64,000 nucleotides of DNA from Pseudaminobacter sp040049255. GTDB taxonomy: Bacteria; Pseudomonadota; Alphaproteobacteria; Rhizobiales; Rhizobiaceae. The DNA lies in contig NZ_JBDZDR010000001.1 of assembly GCF_040049255.1 (NCBI RefSeq), positions 558,001 to 622,000 on the forward strand. Reading direction: 5' to 3'. The notes below the pieces were generated by a model that did no database searches, was not told the DNA's origin, and saw only the letters and a list, made by a program, of their open reading frames with translations. Every line of letters starts with the position of its first letter. Position 1 is the first letter of the stretch. Of the stretch, positions 9,522 to 20,802 are shown in pieces. A program made the translations under genes and the position numbers.

Positions 9522-10448
9522 TCAACGCGAACACGAAGCGTCCTCCACCATCCAGCTCAAAAGCTCACCAAAGGAATGTCCCGCATGAGCGGCAATTTCC
9601 GGCACCAAAGACGTCGGCGTCATGCCCGGCTGGGTATTCACTTCGAGCCAGATGAGCTCGCCATCTTCCGAATGGCGGTCATCGAAACGGAAGTCCGACC
9701 GGGAGACACCCCGACACCCAATTGCTTGATGAGCCTTGAGCGCCAGTGTCTGTATTTTTTGGTAAATATTCGGTGAAACTTTCGCCGGGCATTCGTGACG
9801 TGATCCGCCCGGCACATATTTTGAATCGTAGTCGTAGAAGGAGTGCCCCGTCGGGATGATCTCGCAGACGCCGAGGGCGACATCGCCCATCACGGCGCAG
9901 GTCAATTCACGCCCATAGATGTAGCGCTCGACGAGAACCCTATCGCCATAGCGCCACTCAGGCGAACCGACGACCTGAGGCGGATGCGACTGATCCTCTT
10001 TCACGATCACCACGCCGAAGCTCGAACCTTCATTGACCGGCTTCACGACATAGGGGGGCTTCATGGGGTGTGCATTGCCGATCGCAAAGCGATCCATCAC
10101 CTTCGACTCGGCCACCGGCACACCGACCGACTTGACCACCTGCTTGGCCTTGTCCTTGCTCATCGCCAGCGCGGAGGCAAGAACGCCGGAATGCGTATAG
10201 GGAATGGCCAGATATTCGAGGATACCCTGGATGGTGCCATCCTCACCGAAAGGGCCGTGCAGAGCATTGAAGACAACGTCGGGCTTCAGCGCCGAAAGAA
10301 CCGAGGAAACGTCGCGCCCGACATCGACGCGCGTGACGCGATAGCCCACGCCCTCGAGCGCATCGGCACAGGCATTACCAGAGGAAAGAGACACCGGCCG
10401 CTCGGACGAAAAACCACCCATCAAGACGGCCACATGCTTCGAAGTCAT
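9522..10448 (-). CDS. ddlB: D-alanine--D-alanine ligase
   Basis: ATP-grasp ligase that makes the D-Ala-D-Ala dipeptide for peptidoglycan. Seen: MGGFSSERPVSLSSG near the N terminus, NALHGPFGEDGTIQG, and the metal-binding WLEVNTQPGMTPTS near the C terminus. The ATG at 10448 gives 308 residues, the usual Ddl size. An upstream in-frame TTG at 10481 is unlikely. A 267-base gap separates it from murB, the largest break inside the cluster, and may hold a promoter. Confidence 0.96.
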   Translation of the reverse strand: MTSKHVAVLMGGFSSERPVSLSSGNACADALEGVGYRVTRVDVGRDVSSVLSALKPDVVFNALHGPFGEDGTIQGILEYLAIPYTHSGVLASALAMSKDKAKQVVKSVGVPVAESKVMDRFAIGNAHPMKPPYVVKPVNEGSSFGVVIVKEDQSHPPQVVGSPEWRYGDRVLVERYIYGRELTCAVMGDVALGVCEIIPTGHSFYDYDSKYVPGGSRHECPAKVSPNIYQKIQTLALKAHQAIGCRGVSRSDFRFDDRHSEDGELIWLEVNTQPGMTPTSLVPEIAAHAGHSFGELLSWMVEDASCSR

Positions 10449-10715
10449 AATCCCGCAGCCCTCTCCGACCGGGTTTCCCAACTACGCATCACTGAAAAGA
10501 GTCCGAGTCTTCCGGCAGGCACCCCTCCAGACGGAAAACGCGACGCACGCGCCCAAACGACTCAAATCAGGAAACGCTTTTCTCCAAAGAATCAGAGAGT
10601 TGATTCCGTGGCAAGCCCTTAGGATTCAAGATGAATCAAATTTTTCATAAATTGATCAAATAGCGCTTCGAGCAGGCCATCGGCGGCCTGCTCACGGCTA
10701 CCGAAACCGGCGCCG
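10449..10715. other. Intergenic region murB-ddlB with a 9-bp hairpin
   Basis: The 267 bases between the murB stop and the ddlB start contain a perfect inverted repeat, GAGCAGGCC/GGCCTGCTC at 10670-10678/10685-10693 (9-bp stem, 6-base loop), and an AT-rich block at 10628-10662. On the minus strand the hairpin is followed by CGAAGCGCTATTTG, so the T-run is poor. It may be a weak terminator or attenuator ahead of a ddlB promoter. I could not fix promoter hexamers. Confidence 0.4.
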
Positions 10716-11677
10716 CTAGAGCAGCCGGCCGAGGAACTCCTGCACCTCGCGACCCTGGCGAAAATCGCCGATGCGCTTTATTTCCCAGTGCAGCCTTATG
10801 CCGGAATTCTCCAGCACGCGCGCGCGCACGGTTTCGCCCAGGTGCTCGAGGTCATAGCCCGAGGCGCTGCCGGTGTTGATCATGAAGTTGCAGTGCATCG
10901 GCGACATCTGCGCGCCACCGATCATCAGTCCGCGGCAACCGGCCCTGTCGATCTCCTTCCAGGCAGAACTGCCCTCCGGGTTCTTGAAGGTCGAGCCGCC
11001 GGTCTTCTCGCGGATGGGCTGAACGGTTTCCCGGTGATGCTGAACGGCATCCATCGCAGCGCGGATCTCGTCCTGCCCTTCCGGATAGCCCTCGAACGTG
11101 GCCGAGGTGAAGATGAAGTCTGCCGGCACCGAAGAATGGCGATACGAGTAGCCCATGTCGGCGTTCGACAGCACGTGAAGGTTGCCCTGCCGGTCCAGCG
11201 CGCGCACTTCCACCACGCGTTCCCGCGTCTCGGCGCCATTGGCGCCCGCATTCATGCGCAGCGCCCCGCCGATGCTGCCCGGAATGCCGTGATAGAAATG
11301 GAAGCCGCCAATGCCTGCCTCGAGGGCCACGGCCGCGACGCGCTTGTCTGGCGCGGCGGCGCCCGCCTTGAGGCGCGTGGGCGAGATGACCTCGACCTCG
11401 CCGAACCCCTTGGCCGATAGACGCACCACGAAACCGCGGATGCCGCCTTCCCTCACCAGCAGGTTGGAGCCGATGCCGACAATCGTGAGCGGAATTTCTT
11501 CAGGCACTGCCTTCAGGAAGGCCGCGAGATCCTCTTCGTCGGCCGGCTGGAAAAGCGCGTCGGCCGTGCCGCCGGCACGGAACCAGGTGATCTTTTCCAT
11601 CTCGGCGTCTGAGGTGATCCGGCCGCGAAGTCCCGACAGCCGGTCTCCGAGTTCGGCAAGTAGCTTTTCGCCCCGCG

Positions 11678-11681
<4 letters not shown>
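10716..11681 (-). CDS. murB: UDP-N-acetylenolpyruvoylglucosamine reductase MurB
   Basis: FAD- and NADPH-dependent cytoplasmic enzyme that forms UDP-N-acetylmuramate. Motifs: TWFRAGGTADALFQP, the FAD-binding VGIGSNLLVREGG, and GSTFKNPEG with the catalytic serine region. I chose the ATG at 11681 (321 residues). It overlaps the murC stop codon as ATGA and has a GGAAGGGG ribosome-binding site, unlike the longer in-frame start at 11723. Confidence 0.96.
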
Positions 11682-13080
<1,399 letters not shown>

Positions 13081-13084
<4 letters not shown>

Positions 13085-14208
13085 GGGCGCATCCCTTCCT
13101 TGATCCGTTCGATAGGTTTACGGGCCGCAATAGCCTCTGTGAGGTCGGCAAGCAACCGCACCGCATCCGGCTTGCCCGCCTCCTTCGCGGCCACCGCCAT
13201 CCCATTCAGCCTGTCTGGATCGGCGATGAGATCCGCCAGCAGCCGCGACAGCGTGTCGACCGACAGCGTCGACTGCTGGTGCACCTCGGCCCCGCCCTTG
13301 GCTGCGAGGGTCGCGGCATTCGCTGCCTGGTCGTGGTCGAGCGCATATGGATAAGGCACCAAAAGCGCTGGCCGACCGATCACCGCGATTTCCGAAACGG
13401 TCGATGCGCCGGAACGGGCGATGACCAGATGCGCGGCTCCGATGCGTGCTGCCATGTCGGAGAAGAAGGGCGACACCTCGGCCCTTATGCCCAGTTCGGC
13501 GTAGGCCGCGGTCACCCGCTCCACATCCGGGCCTCGCGCCTGCTGCACGACGCTGAGGCGCCTGCGCAGCGCCTCAGGCAGCGCGGCGACCGCGGGCGGC
13601 ACCGCGTCGGAGAAGAACTGCGCACCCTGGCTGCCGCCGAAAACGAGCAGGCGGAACGGTTCGCCCGGACCGGACGGGCCGTAGGGAGCGCCTGCTGCCT
13701 CCAGAACGGCCGGCCGCACCGGATTTCCGGTCGCGATGGTCTTGCCGGCGAAGGCGCCCGACCGATCGTCGAGGAACCCGCCGGCGATTGCCGTCACGCG
13801 CGTGGCCAGCGCCTTGTTGGCGCGGCCCATGACTGCGTTCTGTTCGTGCAGCAGTGTCGGCACCCGCCGGCGCGTGGCAGCAAAGACCGGCGGCAAGGTG
13901 GGATAGCCGCCGAAGCCAACCACCGCGGCAGGCTTGATGCGGCGAATGACATCGTTCGACTGGCGAAAACCACGCCAGATCGACAAGAACGCACCCAGCA
14001 TCTTCACCGGATTGCGGGAGCCGATCGTGGCCGACGCGATGGAGTGGATTTGCTCGGCCGGGAAATCGCCGGCATAGCGCCCGGCGCGCTCGTCGGTGGC
14101 GAGATGCACCTCCCAGCCGCGCGAGATCAGCTCATGCGCCAGCGCCTCGGCCGGAAAGAGATGGCCGCCGGTGCCCCCGGCAGCGAGCAGGATCGTTTTC
14201 TCAGCCAT
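13081..14208 (-). CDS. murG: MurG N-acetylglucosamine transferase
   Basis: Membrane-associated glycosyltransferase (GT28) that converts lipid I to lipid II on the cytoplasmic face. The N-terminal loop AAGGTGGHLFPA is diagnostic, and the UDP-GlcNAc site is seen as HLVIARSGASTVSE. The ATG at 14208 gives 375 residues and begins one base after the ftsW stop codon. The open frame runs further upstream, but that part is only the ftsW antisense-frame shadow and lacks family features. Confidence 0.96.
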
Positions 14209-14209
14209 G

Positions 14210-15364
14210 TCATTCCGCCGCCAGGGCATGCTCGGACACGCCGGGCAGGCCGAGTTGCTTGCGCCTTTCGGGCTTCTTGCGCGACAGGGCCAGCACCATG
14301 CCCATCGAAATCGCAATGGCGATCTGCGAGGAGCCGCCATAGGAGATGAAGGGCAGCGTCATGCCCTTGGCCGGCATGAGCTGCAGATTGACGCCCATGT
14401 TGATCACCGACTGCAGGCCGAACACAACCACCAGACCCGCAACGGCGTAGCGGGTGAAATCATCATGCTCCTTCAGCGCAATGGACAGTCCGCGCAGCAC
14501 GATGAAGGCAAACAGCGACATGATGACGATGCACAGCACGATGCCGAACTCTTCGCCTGCCACCGCGAAGACGAAGTCTGCATGGCTGTCGGGGATGACG
14601 CGCTTGACCGTACCCTCGCCCGGCCCGACGCCGAACCAGCCGCCATTGATGACCGCGTCGCGCCCCATGTCGACCTGGAATGTATCGCCCTCGCCGGTCA
14701 GGAAGCGGTCGATACGGCCGGCAACGTGGGGGAATATGGTGTAGGCCGCTGCGAGACCGCCCGCGCCGAGAACCCCCAGCACGATGATCCACAGCCATGG
14801 CATTCCGGCCATGAAGAACATGACGCCCCATGTGCCCGCTGCCAGCATGGTCTGGCCGAGGTCGGGCTGGGCGACCAGAAGCGCTACGACAAGCACAAGC
14901 AGGATCATGGCAAACAGGTTGCCCGGAATGTCGGGCTGGCGGGCATGCTCGGCAAACAGCCAGGCGCATACGATGACGAAAGCCGGCTTGAGGAATTCCG
15001 AAGGCTGCACGGAGACGCCCGCAAACGACACCCAGCGCCGCGCGCCCTTAACCTCAACGCCGACATAGAGAACCGCCACCATGAGGACCAGCGAGATGCA
15101 CAGCATGATCAGCGCCATGCGCCGCACCTCGCGGGCCTGCAGGAAGGAGACGGCTATCATCACGGCCAAAGCCGGAATGGTGAAAAAGATCTGGCGGGTC
15201 GCGAAATGGAAGCTGTCGAGCCCGATGCGCTCGGCCACCGCCGGGCTGGCGGCGAAGGAGAGCACGATGCCCAGCCCCATCAGCGACAGGAACGCGGCAA
15301 GGAACCAGCGGTCCACCGTTCGCCACCAAACGGCGACGGGGCTTCTGTCGAGGCGGCTAGACAT
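14210..15364 (-). CDS. ftsW: FtsW peptidoglycan glycosyltransferase (SEDS family)
   Basis: Polytopic inner-membrane SEDS polymerase that works with FtsI at the septum. About ten hydrophobic helices are visible, and the family signature GMTLPFISYGGSS is near the C terminus. The ATG at 15364 overlaps the murD stop by one base (TAATG) and gives 384 residues. The longer frame upstream of this ATG is not FtsW-like. Confidence 0.96.
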   Translation of the reverse strand: MSSRLDRSPVAVWWRTVDRWFLAAFLSLMGLGIVLSFAASPAVAERIGLDSFHFATRQIFFTIPALAVMIAVSFLQAREVRRMALIMLCISLVLMVAVLYVGVEVKGARRWVSFAGVSVQPSEFLKPAFVIVCAWLFAEHARQPDIPGNLFAMILLVLVVALLVAQPDLGQTMLAAGTWGVMFFMAGMPWLWIIVLGVLGAGGLAAAYTIFPHVAGRIDRFLTGEGDTFQVDMGRDAVINGGWFGVGPGEGTVKRVIPDSHADFVFAVAGEEFGIVLCIVIMSLFAFIVLRGLSIALKEHDDFTRYAVAGLVVVFGLQSVINMGVNLQLMPAKGMTLPFISYGGSSQIAIAISMGMVLALSRKKPERRKQLGLPGVSEHALAAE

Positions 15365-16764
15365 TATCTCGTCCCTCCGATCAGCGTGATCCGGTCGATC
15401 GCGGCCACCGCCTCCTTGAAGGCGTCGCCACGCACTTCGAAATTCTTGAACTGGTCGAAACTTGCACAAGCCGGCGAAAGCAACACGACCACCTCGCCGG
15501 AATCGTCTCGCGCGGCATCATGCGCCGCATGTTCCACGGCGGCCGCCAGCGTGCCGGAAATCTCGTAGGGCACAGCCTCGCCCAGCGTCGCGGAAAACGC
15601 AGGCGCAGCCTCGCCGATCAGATAGGCCTTGGCGATGCGCGGGAAGAAGCCGCGCAATGGCTCGATGCCGCCCTCCTTCGGTAGTCCGCCCGCGATCCAG
15701 TAGATGCGCGGGAAGCTCGACAGCGCCGGCGCCGAAGCGTCGGCATTGGTGGCCTTGGAGTCGTTGACGAACAGCACATGATCCTTGCGGCCCACCTGCT
15801 CCATGCGGTGCGCGAGGCCGGGAAAACTCTCAAGGCCGGCCTGGATCTCACCCAGGTCGAGCCCGACCTTGAGACAGGCTGCGACGGCGGCAAGCGCGTT
15901 CTGCGCATTGTGCTGGCCGCGCAGCGAGCCGATGCCTTCCAGGAAGCCGATGCGGCTGTAGCGTCCGTGCACGGCCTCCATCAAGTCGGTGCCGTCGGCG
16001 AAATAGCCGTCGGTCAGCGGCAGCCGCTTCGAAATGCGGATGACATCCTTGCCGGCCTTTTCGAGCCGGTCTGCGATCTGGGCGCAGTAGACGTCGTCGA
16101 CGCCCACAATGGCGGTTTCGCTGCCTGCGACGAGCCGCTCCTTGATCGACGCGTAGTGCTGCATGGTGCCGTGGCGATCGAGATGATCGGGCGTAAGGTT
16201 GAGCAGTACGCCGGCCGTGGGGTTGATCGAGGGCGCCAGGTCGATCTGGTATGAAGAGCATTCCACCACATAGTGCCGGCCGGGCTGCGGCGGTTCGAGC
16301 GTGAGCACGGCGCGGCCGATATTGCCGCCCATCTGGGCATCGCGGCCGGAAGAACTGATGATGTGCGCCGTCAACGCCGTGGTGGTCGACTTGCCGTTGG
16401 TGCCGGTGATTGCGATGAAGGGCGCATCCGGCGCGCGCGCGGTGCGCTCGCGCGCGAACAGTTCGACGTCGCCGATCACCTCCACACCTGCGGCTCGCGC
16501 CAGCTCCACCGTCCAGTGCGGCTTGGGGTGCGTCAGCGGCACGCCGGGCGAAAGGACAAAGGAGGAGAAGCAGCTCCAGTCGGCATGGCGCAGGTCGCCA
16601 GTGCTGATGCCATCGGCCTGGGCTTTCGACACGCTTTCCGGATTGTCGTCCCAGGCCAGTACCTCGGCCCCGCCCTCGATCAGTGCGCGCGCTGTCGCGA
16701 TTCCGGAGCCGCCCAGCCCGAAAAGAGCGACGCGCCTGCCGTGGAAGGAACTCGCCGGGATCAT
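15364..16764 (-). CDS. murD: UDP-N-acetylmuramoylalanine--D-glutamate ligase MurD
   Basis: Adds D-Glu to UDP-MurNAc-L-Ala. The N-terminal dinucleotide-fold motif is LFGLGGSGIATA, the P-loop GTNGKSTTTAL, and the C-terminal domain FVNDSKATNADA. I chose the ATG at 16764 (466 residues), preceded by GAGGTG. A GTG two codons upstream (16770) overlaps the mraY stop and is the alternative. Confidence 0.95.
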   Translation of the reverse strand: MIPASSFHGRRVALFGLGGSGIATARALIEGGAEVLAWDDNPESVSKAQADGISTGDLRHADWSCFSSFVLSPGVPLTHPKPHWTVELARAAGVEVIGDVELFARERTARAPDAPFIAITGTNGKSTTTALTAHIISSSGRDAQMGGNIGRAVLTLEPPQPGRHYVVECSSYQIDLAPSINPTAGVLLNLTPDHLDRHGTMQHYASIKERLVAGSETAIVGVDDVYCAQIADRLEKAGKDVIRISKRLPLTDGYFADGTDLMEAVHGRYSRIGFLEGIGSLRGQHNAQNALAAVAACLKVGLDLGEIQAGLESFPGLAHRMEQVGRKDHVLFVNDSKATNADASAPALSSFPRIYWIAGGLPKEGGIEPLRGFFPRIAKAYLIGEAAPAFSATLGEAVPYEISGTLAAAVEHAAHDAARDDSGEVVVLLSPACASFDQFKNFEVRGDAFKEAVAAIDRITLIGGTR

Positions 16765-16766
16765 GC

Positions 16767-17849
16767 TCACCTCAGCTTGAGGGTCGACAGGCCGACCAGC
16801 GCCAGGATGACGGCGATGATCCAGAAGCGGATCACCACCTGGCTCTCGGTCCAGCCGAGTTTTTCGAAGTGATGGTGGATCGGCGCCATCAGGAACACGC
16901 GCCGGCCGGTGAGCTTGAAGAAGCCTACCTGGATGATGACCGACAACGCCTCCATGACGAACAGGCCGCCGATGATCGCCAGCACGATCTCGTGCTTGGT
17001 GGCGACGGCGATCGCGCCGATCAGGCCGCCGAGCGCGAGCGACCCGGTGTCGCCCATGAAGATGGCGGCGGGCGGAGCGTTGAACCAGAGAAAGCCGAGG
17101 CCGGCGCCGATGACCGCGCCGAGGATGACGGCCAGTTCGCCGGTGCCCGGCACGAAGTGGATCTGCAGATATTCGGCGAACACAGCGTTACCCGAGAGAT
17201 AGGCAATGACGCCGAAGGACGCCGCGGCGATCATGATCGGCACTATGGCAAGCCCGTCCAGACCGTCGGTCAGGTTGACCGCGTTGCCCGCGCCCACGAT
17301 GACGAAGCAGGCGAAGGGAATGAAGAACCAGCCGAGATTGATCAGCAGGTCCTTGATGAAGGGGAAGGTGAGCGAGGAGGAAAACGGCTCCTGCCCGGCG
17401 TGCATGATCGCCCACGCCGCGATGGCAGCGATGAGGAACTCGATCGCCAGCCGCGCCTTGCCGGAAAAGCCGAGATGCGACTGCTTCGTCACCTTGAGAT
17501 AATCGTCATAGAAGCCGATGGCGCCGAAGCCGAGCGTGACCAGAAGCACCACCCAGACATAAACGCTCTTCACGTTGGCCCACAGCAACGACGAACCGAC
17601 GATGCCGCAGAGGATCATCAATCCGCCCATGGTCGGCGTACCGGCCTTCTTGAAATGGGTCTGCGGCCCGTCGGCGCGGATCGGCTGGCCCTTGCCCTGC
17701 CGCAGACGCAGCGAGTCGATGATGGTCGGGCCAAAGATGAACACGATCAGCGCGGCCGTGATCAGCGCGCCGCCGGTACGGAAGGTGATGTAGCGAAATA
17801 CGTTGAAGACCGAGATGTGGTCCGAGAATTCGACGAGCAGTGTGAGCAT
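16767..17849 (-). CDS. mraY: Phospho-N-acetylmuramoyl-pentapeptide transferase MraY
   Basis: Polytopic inner-membrane enzyme that makes lipid I from UDP-MurNAc-pentapeptide and undecaprenyl phosphate. Conserved cytoplasmic motifs are visible: FYDDYLKVTKQSHLG, NAVNLTDGLDGLA, GDTGSLALGG and APIHHHFEKLGW. The length of 360 residues and about ten helices fit the family. It lies 23 bases downstream of murF. Confidence 0.97.
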   Translation of the reverse strand: MLTLLVEFSDHISVFNVFRYITFRTGGALITAALIVFIFGPTIIDSLRLRQGKGQPIRADGPQTHFKKAGTPTMGGLMILCGIVGSSLLWANVKSVYVWVVLLVTLGFGAIGFYDDYLKVTKQSHLGFSGKARLAIEFLIAAIAAWAIMHAGQEPFSSSLTFPFIKDLLINLGWFFIPFACFVIVGAGNAVNLTDGLDGLAIVPIMIAAASFGVIAYLSGNAVFAEYLQIHFVPGTGELAVILGAVIGAGLGFLWFNAPPAAIFMGDTGSLALGGLIGAIAVATKHEIVLAIIGGLFVMEALSVIIQVGFFKLTGRRVFLMAPIHHHFEKLGWTESQVVIRFWIIAVILALVGLSTLKLR

Positions 17850-17872
17850 CTAGCGGTTGTCCAGGACCATCT

Positions 17873-19306
17873 TCAGTTTTGCATCGTGTTTCCGGCTGCA
17901 TCCGGAAAGCGTTCCAAGAGCGCATCGACCAGCTTCGAAAAGCCGATGCTCTTCGACGACTTGACCATGACGACGTCGCCCGGTCGGATCGCCTGCATCA
18001 GCACGGGCTTGAGCTCGTCGCCGGTTGCGCGGTGTTCGGCATGGAAGTCGCTCGGCAGGATTTCGGCCAGCGCCTTCATCTCGGGCCCGGCCAGGAAGAC
18101 CAGGTCGGTGCTCGTCTCGGTGATCAGTTCCGCCAGCGCCGTGTGCAGCCTGGCCGAATGCTCGCCGAGCTCCAGCATGTCGCCCAGCACGGCGATGCGC
18201 CGCGAACCGGGCGCTACCGGCGTCGCCTCCAGCAAAGCCATTGCGGCCTGCATGGAAGCGGGATTGGCGTTGTAGCTTTCGTCGATCAGGATGAAGGTTC
18301 CCTCCGGATGACGTAGCGTGTGGCGCCGCCCGCGGCCGCGTTCAGGAACCAGATCGGCCAGCGCGAGCGCCGCGCGGGTCACGTCGGCACCGACCAGCTG
18401 CGCGGCTCCAAGCACCGCAAGCGCGTTCTGGACGATGTGCCGGCCGGGGGCCCCGATCTTGGCGGCCACTTCCTGGCCGCCCACATTCGCCGTCAGGATC
18501 GAGTGGCTGGCATGCAGCACGAAATTGGTGAGCCGGACCTTCGCATTGGCGTTCTCGCCGTAGCCCCACACGTTTTCCACGCCTGCCTCGCGGGCCAGCT
18601 GATCGAGAAGCTTGAAGCGCGGATCGTCCCGATTGACGAGTGCGGCGCCACCTGGCTCGACGCCCTCGAAAATCTCGGCCTTGGCTCTGGCAATGTCGTC
18701 GAGGCTGCTGAAATGGCCGAGATGCGCCGGAGCAATCGACGTGACGATGGCCACATGCGGACGCACCATCTTCACCAGCGGGCGGATCTCGTTCTCATGG
18801 TTCATGCCGATCTCGAAGACGGCATAGTCGCAATCGGCCGGCATGCGGGCGAGCGTCAGCGGCACGCCCCAGTGATTGTTGAAGGACATCGGCGAGGCGT
18901 GCACCTTGCCGACGGCCGAAAGGCCGCAACGCAGCGCCTCCTTGGTGCTGGTCTTGCCGACCGAGCCCGTGACGGCAACGACGCGGGCATCGCTGCGGGC
19001 GCGGGCGGCCATGCCCAGCTTTTCCAGTGCCTCAAGAACATCGGGCACAACGATCATCGGCGAGGTCAGGCGGCCGAGTGCCGGAAGCTTGGCTTCGGCC
19101 ACCACCAGCAATCCCGCGCCGGCCTTCATGGCCGCGGTCGCGAAGTCGTGGCCATCCATCGCCTCGCCCTTGATGGCGAAGAAGGCATCGCCGGGCAGCA
19201 ACGTGCGGGTGTCGATAGAAATCCCGCTCACGCCCGCGGGCAACGGGCCCAAGGGCCGGCCTTCCATGGCGGAAACAAGCGCCTCGGATGTCCATAGAAG
19301 GTTCAT
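17873..19306 (-). CDS. murF: UDP-MurNAc-tripeptide--D-Ala-D-Ala ligase MurF
   Basis: Adds the D-Ala-D-Ala dipeptide made by DdlB, finishing the pentapeptide precursor. The P-loop is GSVGKTSTKEAL, followed by FNNHWGVPLT and the conserved DESYNANPASM in the C-terminal half. Length 477 residues. The ATG at 19306 overlaps the murE stop codon by four bases. Confidence 0.96.
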   Translation of the reverse strand: MNLLWTSEALVSAMEGRPLGPLPAGVSGISIDTRTLLPGDAFFAIKGEAMDGHDFATAAMKAGAGLLVVAEAKLPALGRLTSPMIVVPDVLEALEKLGMAARARSDARVVAVTGSVGKTSTKEALRCGLSAVGKVHASPMSFNNHWGVPLTLARMPADCDYAVFEIGMNHENEIRPLVKMVRPHVAIVTSIAPAHLGHFSSLDDIARAKAEIFEGVEPGGAALVNRDDPRFKLLDQLAREAGVENVWGYGENANAKVRLTNFVLHASHSILTANVGGQEVAAKIGAPGRHIVQNALAVLGAAQLVGADVTRAALALADLVPERGRGRRHTLRHPEGTFILIDESYNANPASMQAAMALLEATPVAPGSRRIAVLGDMLELGEHSARLHTALAELITETSTDLVFLAGPEMKALAEILPSDFHAEHRATGDELKPVLMQAIRPGDVVMVKSSKSIGFSKLVDALLERFPDAAGNTMQN

Positions 19307-20754
19307 GCCGAACGCTCCTCGATGGCGCGCCGCACCTCCTCATGGTCCGAGAACGGAAACGTCTCGCTGCCCACCGTCTGCCCCTCCTCGTGACCCTTGC
19401 CGGCCACGATCAGCGTGTCGCCCGCATGCAGCATGGCAATGGCCTCGCGGATCGCTTGCCGGCGATCGCCGATCTCGATGGCGCCGGGGGCGGCTGCCAT
19501 GACGGCGGCGCGGATCTCGGCAGGCACTTCCGAACGCGGATTGTCGTCGGTGACGATGGCCACATCGGCAAGCCTGGTGGCAATCTCGCCCATGATCGGG
19601 CGCTTGCCGCGGTCGCGGTCACCGCCGCAGCCGAACACCACCACGACGCGGCCGGTGGTGAACGGCCGCACCGAGGCCAGGACGTTCTCCAGCGCATCGG
19701 GCTTGTGGGCGTAGTCGACATAGACCGGCGCGCCCTCCGCCGTGGTGCCTACCAGTTCCAACCGCCCGGGCGCACCCTTCAGCTTCTCGAGCGCGGCCAG
19801 CGCCTTCGCGGCCGGCGTGCCCGTGGAGATTGCGAGGCCGGCAGCAACCAGGGCGTTGAAAATCTGGAAATCGCCGGCGAGCGGCAGGTCGATCTCGTAG
19901 ATGACGCCGTCTACCTCGATTTCCGCGCGCTGGCGGAAGCGCTCATGCTCGACACGCTTCAGCTGCAGGAAATCGCCATGGCGGCCGACGGTCAGCACTT
20001 TGAGCCCCGCGGCACGGGCGGCCTCGATCGTCGGCGACGACCATGGATCATCGGCGAAGATCACGGCCGGCGCGCCCTTGGGCAACAGCTCGTTGAACAG
20101 GCGCAGCTTGGCGCGGTGATACTCCTCGACCGTCGGATGATAGTCCATATGGTCGCGGCCGAGATTGGTGAATGCGCCGGCAGAGAGCCGCACGCCGTCG
20201 AGCCGCCGCTGGTCGAGGCCGTGGCTGGAAGCCTCCATGGCGGCGTGTGTAACACCGGCTTCCGCCAGTTCCGCCAGCAGGCGATGCAATTCGACCGGGT
20301 CCGGCGTCGTCAGCGAGCCGTATTCGTTGCGGCCCGGCGCAATGACGCCGGTGGTGCCGATGCTCGCGGACGCGAAACCGACCTGCTCCCAGACCTGCCG
20401 GGTGAAGGCGGCCACCGAAGTCTTGCCGCTGGTGCCGGTCACCGCCACCATTGTTTCGGGCTGGCGGCCGGCAAGTTCCGCTGCAATCATGGCCAACGCA
20501 TGCCGGGGGTCTTCAACCGTGATGACGGGTATGGAGAGCGACCCAGTCGACGCCTCCTTTCCGGCCACGATCCCCACCGCGCCACGCGCTGCAGCATCGG
20601 CGGCATAGGCAGCGCCATCGGCCTTCGTGCCTGGAACCGCGACGAACAGATCGCCCGGCCTGATGCGCCGCGAATCAGAAGAAATCCCGCCGATCTCCAG
20701 ATCGTCGGGAAGGGCATTGACGGGCAGGAACGCGGCGAGATTTTTCAGTTTCAT
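19303..20754 (-). CDS. murE: UDP-MurNAc-L-Ala-D-Glu--meso-DAP ligase MurE
   Basis: Adds the third stem residue. The P-loop is GTSGKTSVAAF, and the motif DDNPRSE near residue 405 is the signature of meso-diaminopimelate (rather than lysine) specificity, as expected for a Gram-negative. Length 483 residues. The ATG at 20754 has GGAAG eight bases upstream. A 48-base gap separates it from ftsI. Confidence 0.97.
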   Translation of the reverse strand: MKLKNLAAFLPVNALPDDLEIGGISSDSRRIRPGDLFVAVPGTKADGAAYAADAAARGAVGIVAGKEASTGSLSIPVITVEDPRHALAMIAAELAGRQPETMVAVTGTSGKTSVAAFTRQVWEQVGFASASIGTTGVIAPGRNEYGSLTTPDPVELHRLLAELAEAGVTHAAMEASSHGLDQRRLDGVRLSAGAFTNLGRDHMDYHPTVEEYHRAKLRLFNELLPKGAPAVIFADDPWSSPTIEAARAAGLKVLTVGRHGDFLQLKRVEHERFRQRAEIEVDGVIYEIDLPLAGDFQIFNALVAAGLAISTGTPAAKALAALEKLKGAPGRLELVGTTAEGAPVYVDYAHKPDALENVLASVRPFTTGRVVVVFGCGGDRDRGKRPIMGEIATRLADVAIVTDDNPRSEVPAEIRAAVMAAAPGAIEIGDRRQAIREAIAMLHAGDTLIVAGKGHEEGQTVGSETFPFSDHEEVRRAIEERSA

Positions 20755-20802
20755 CGACTTCCGTCACAAACAAATGGCGCGCCAGCCGGCGCGCCCCTAG
20801 AA

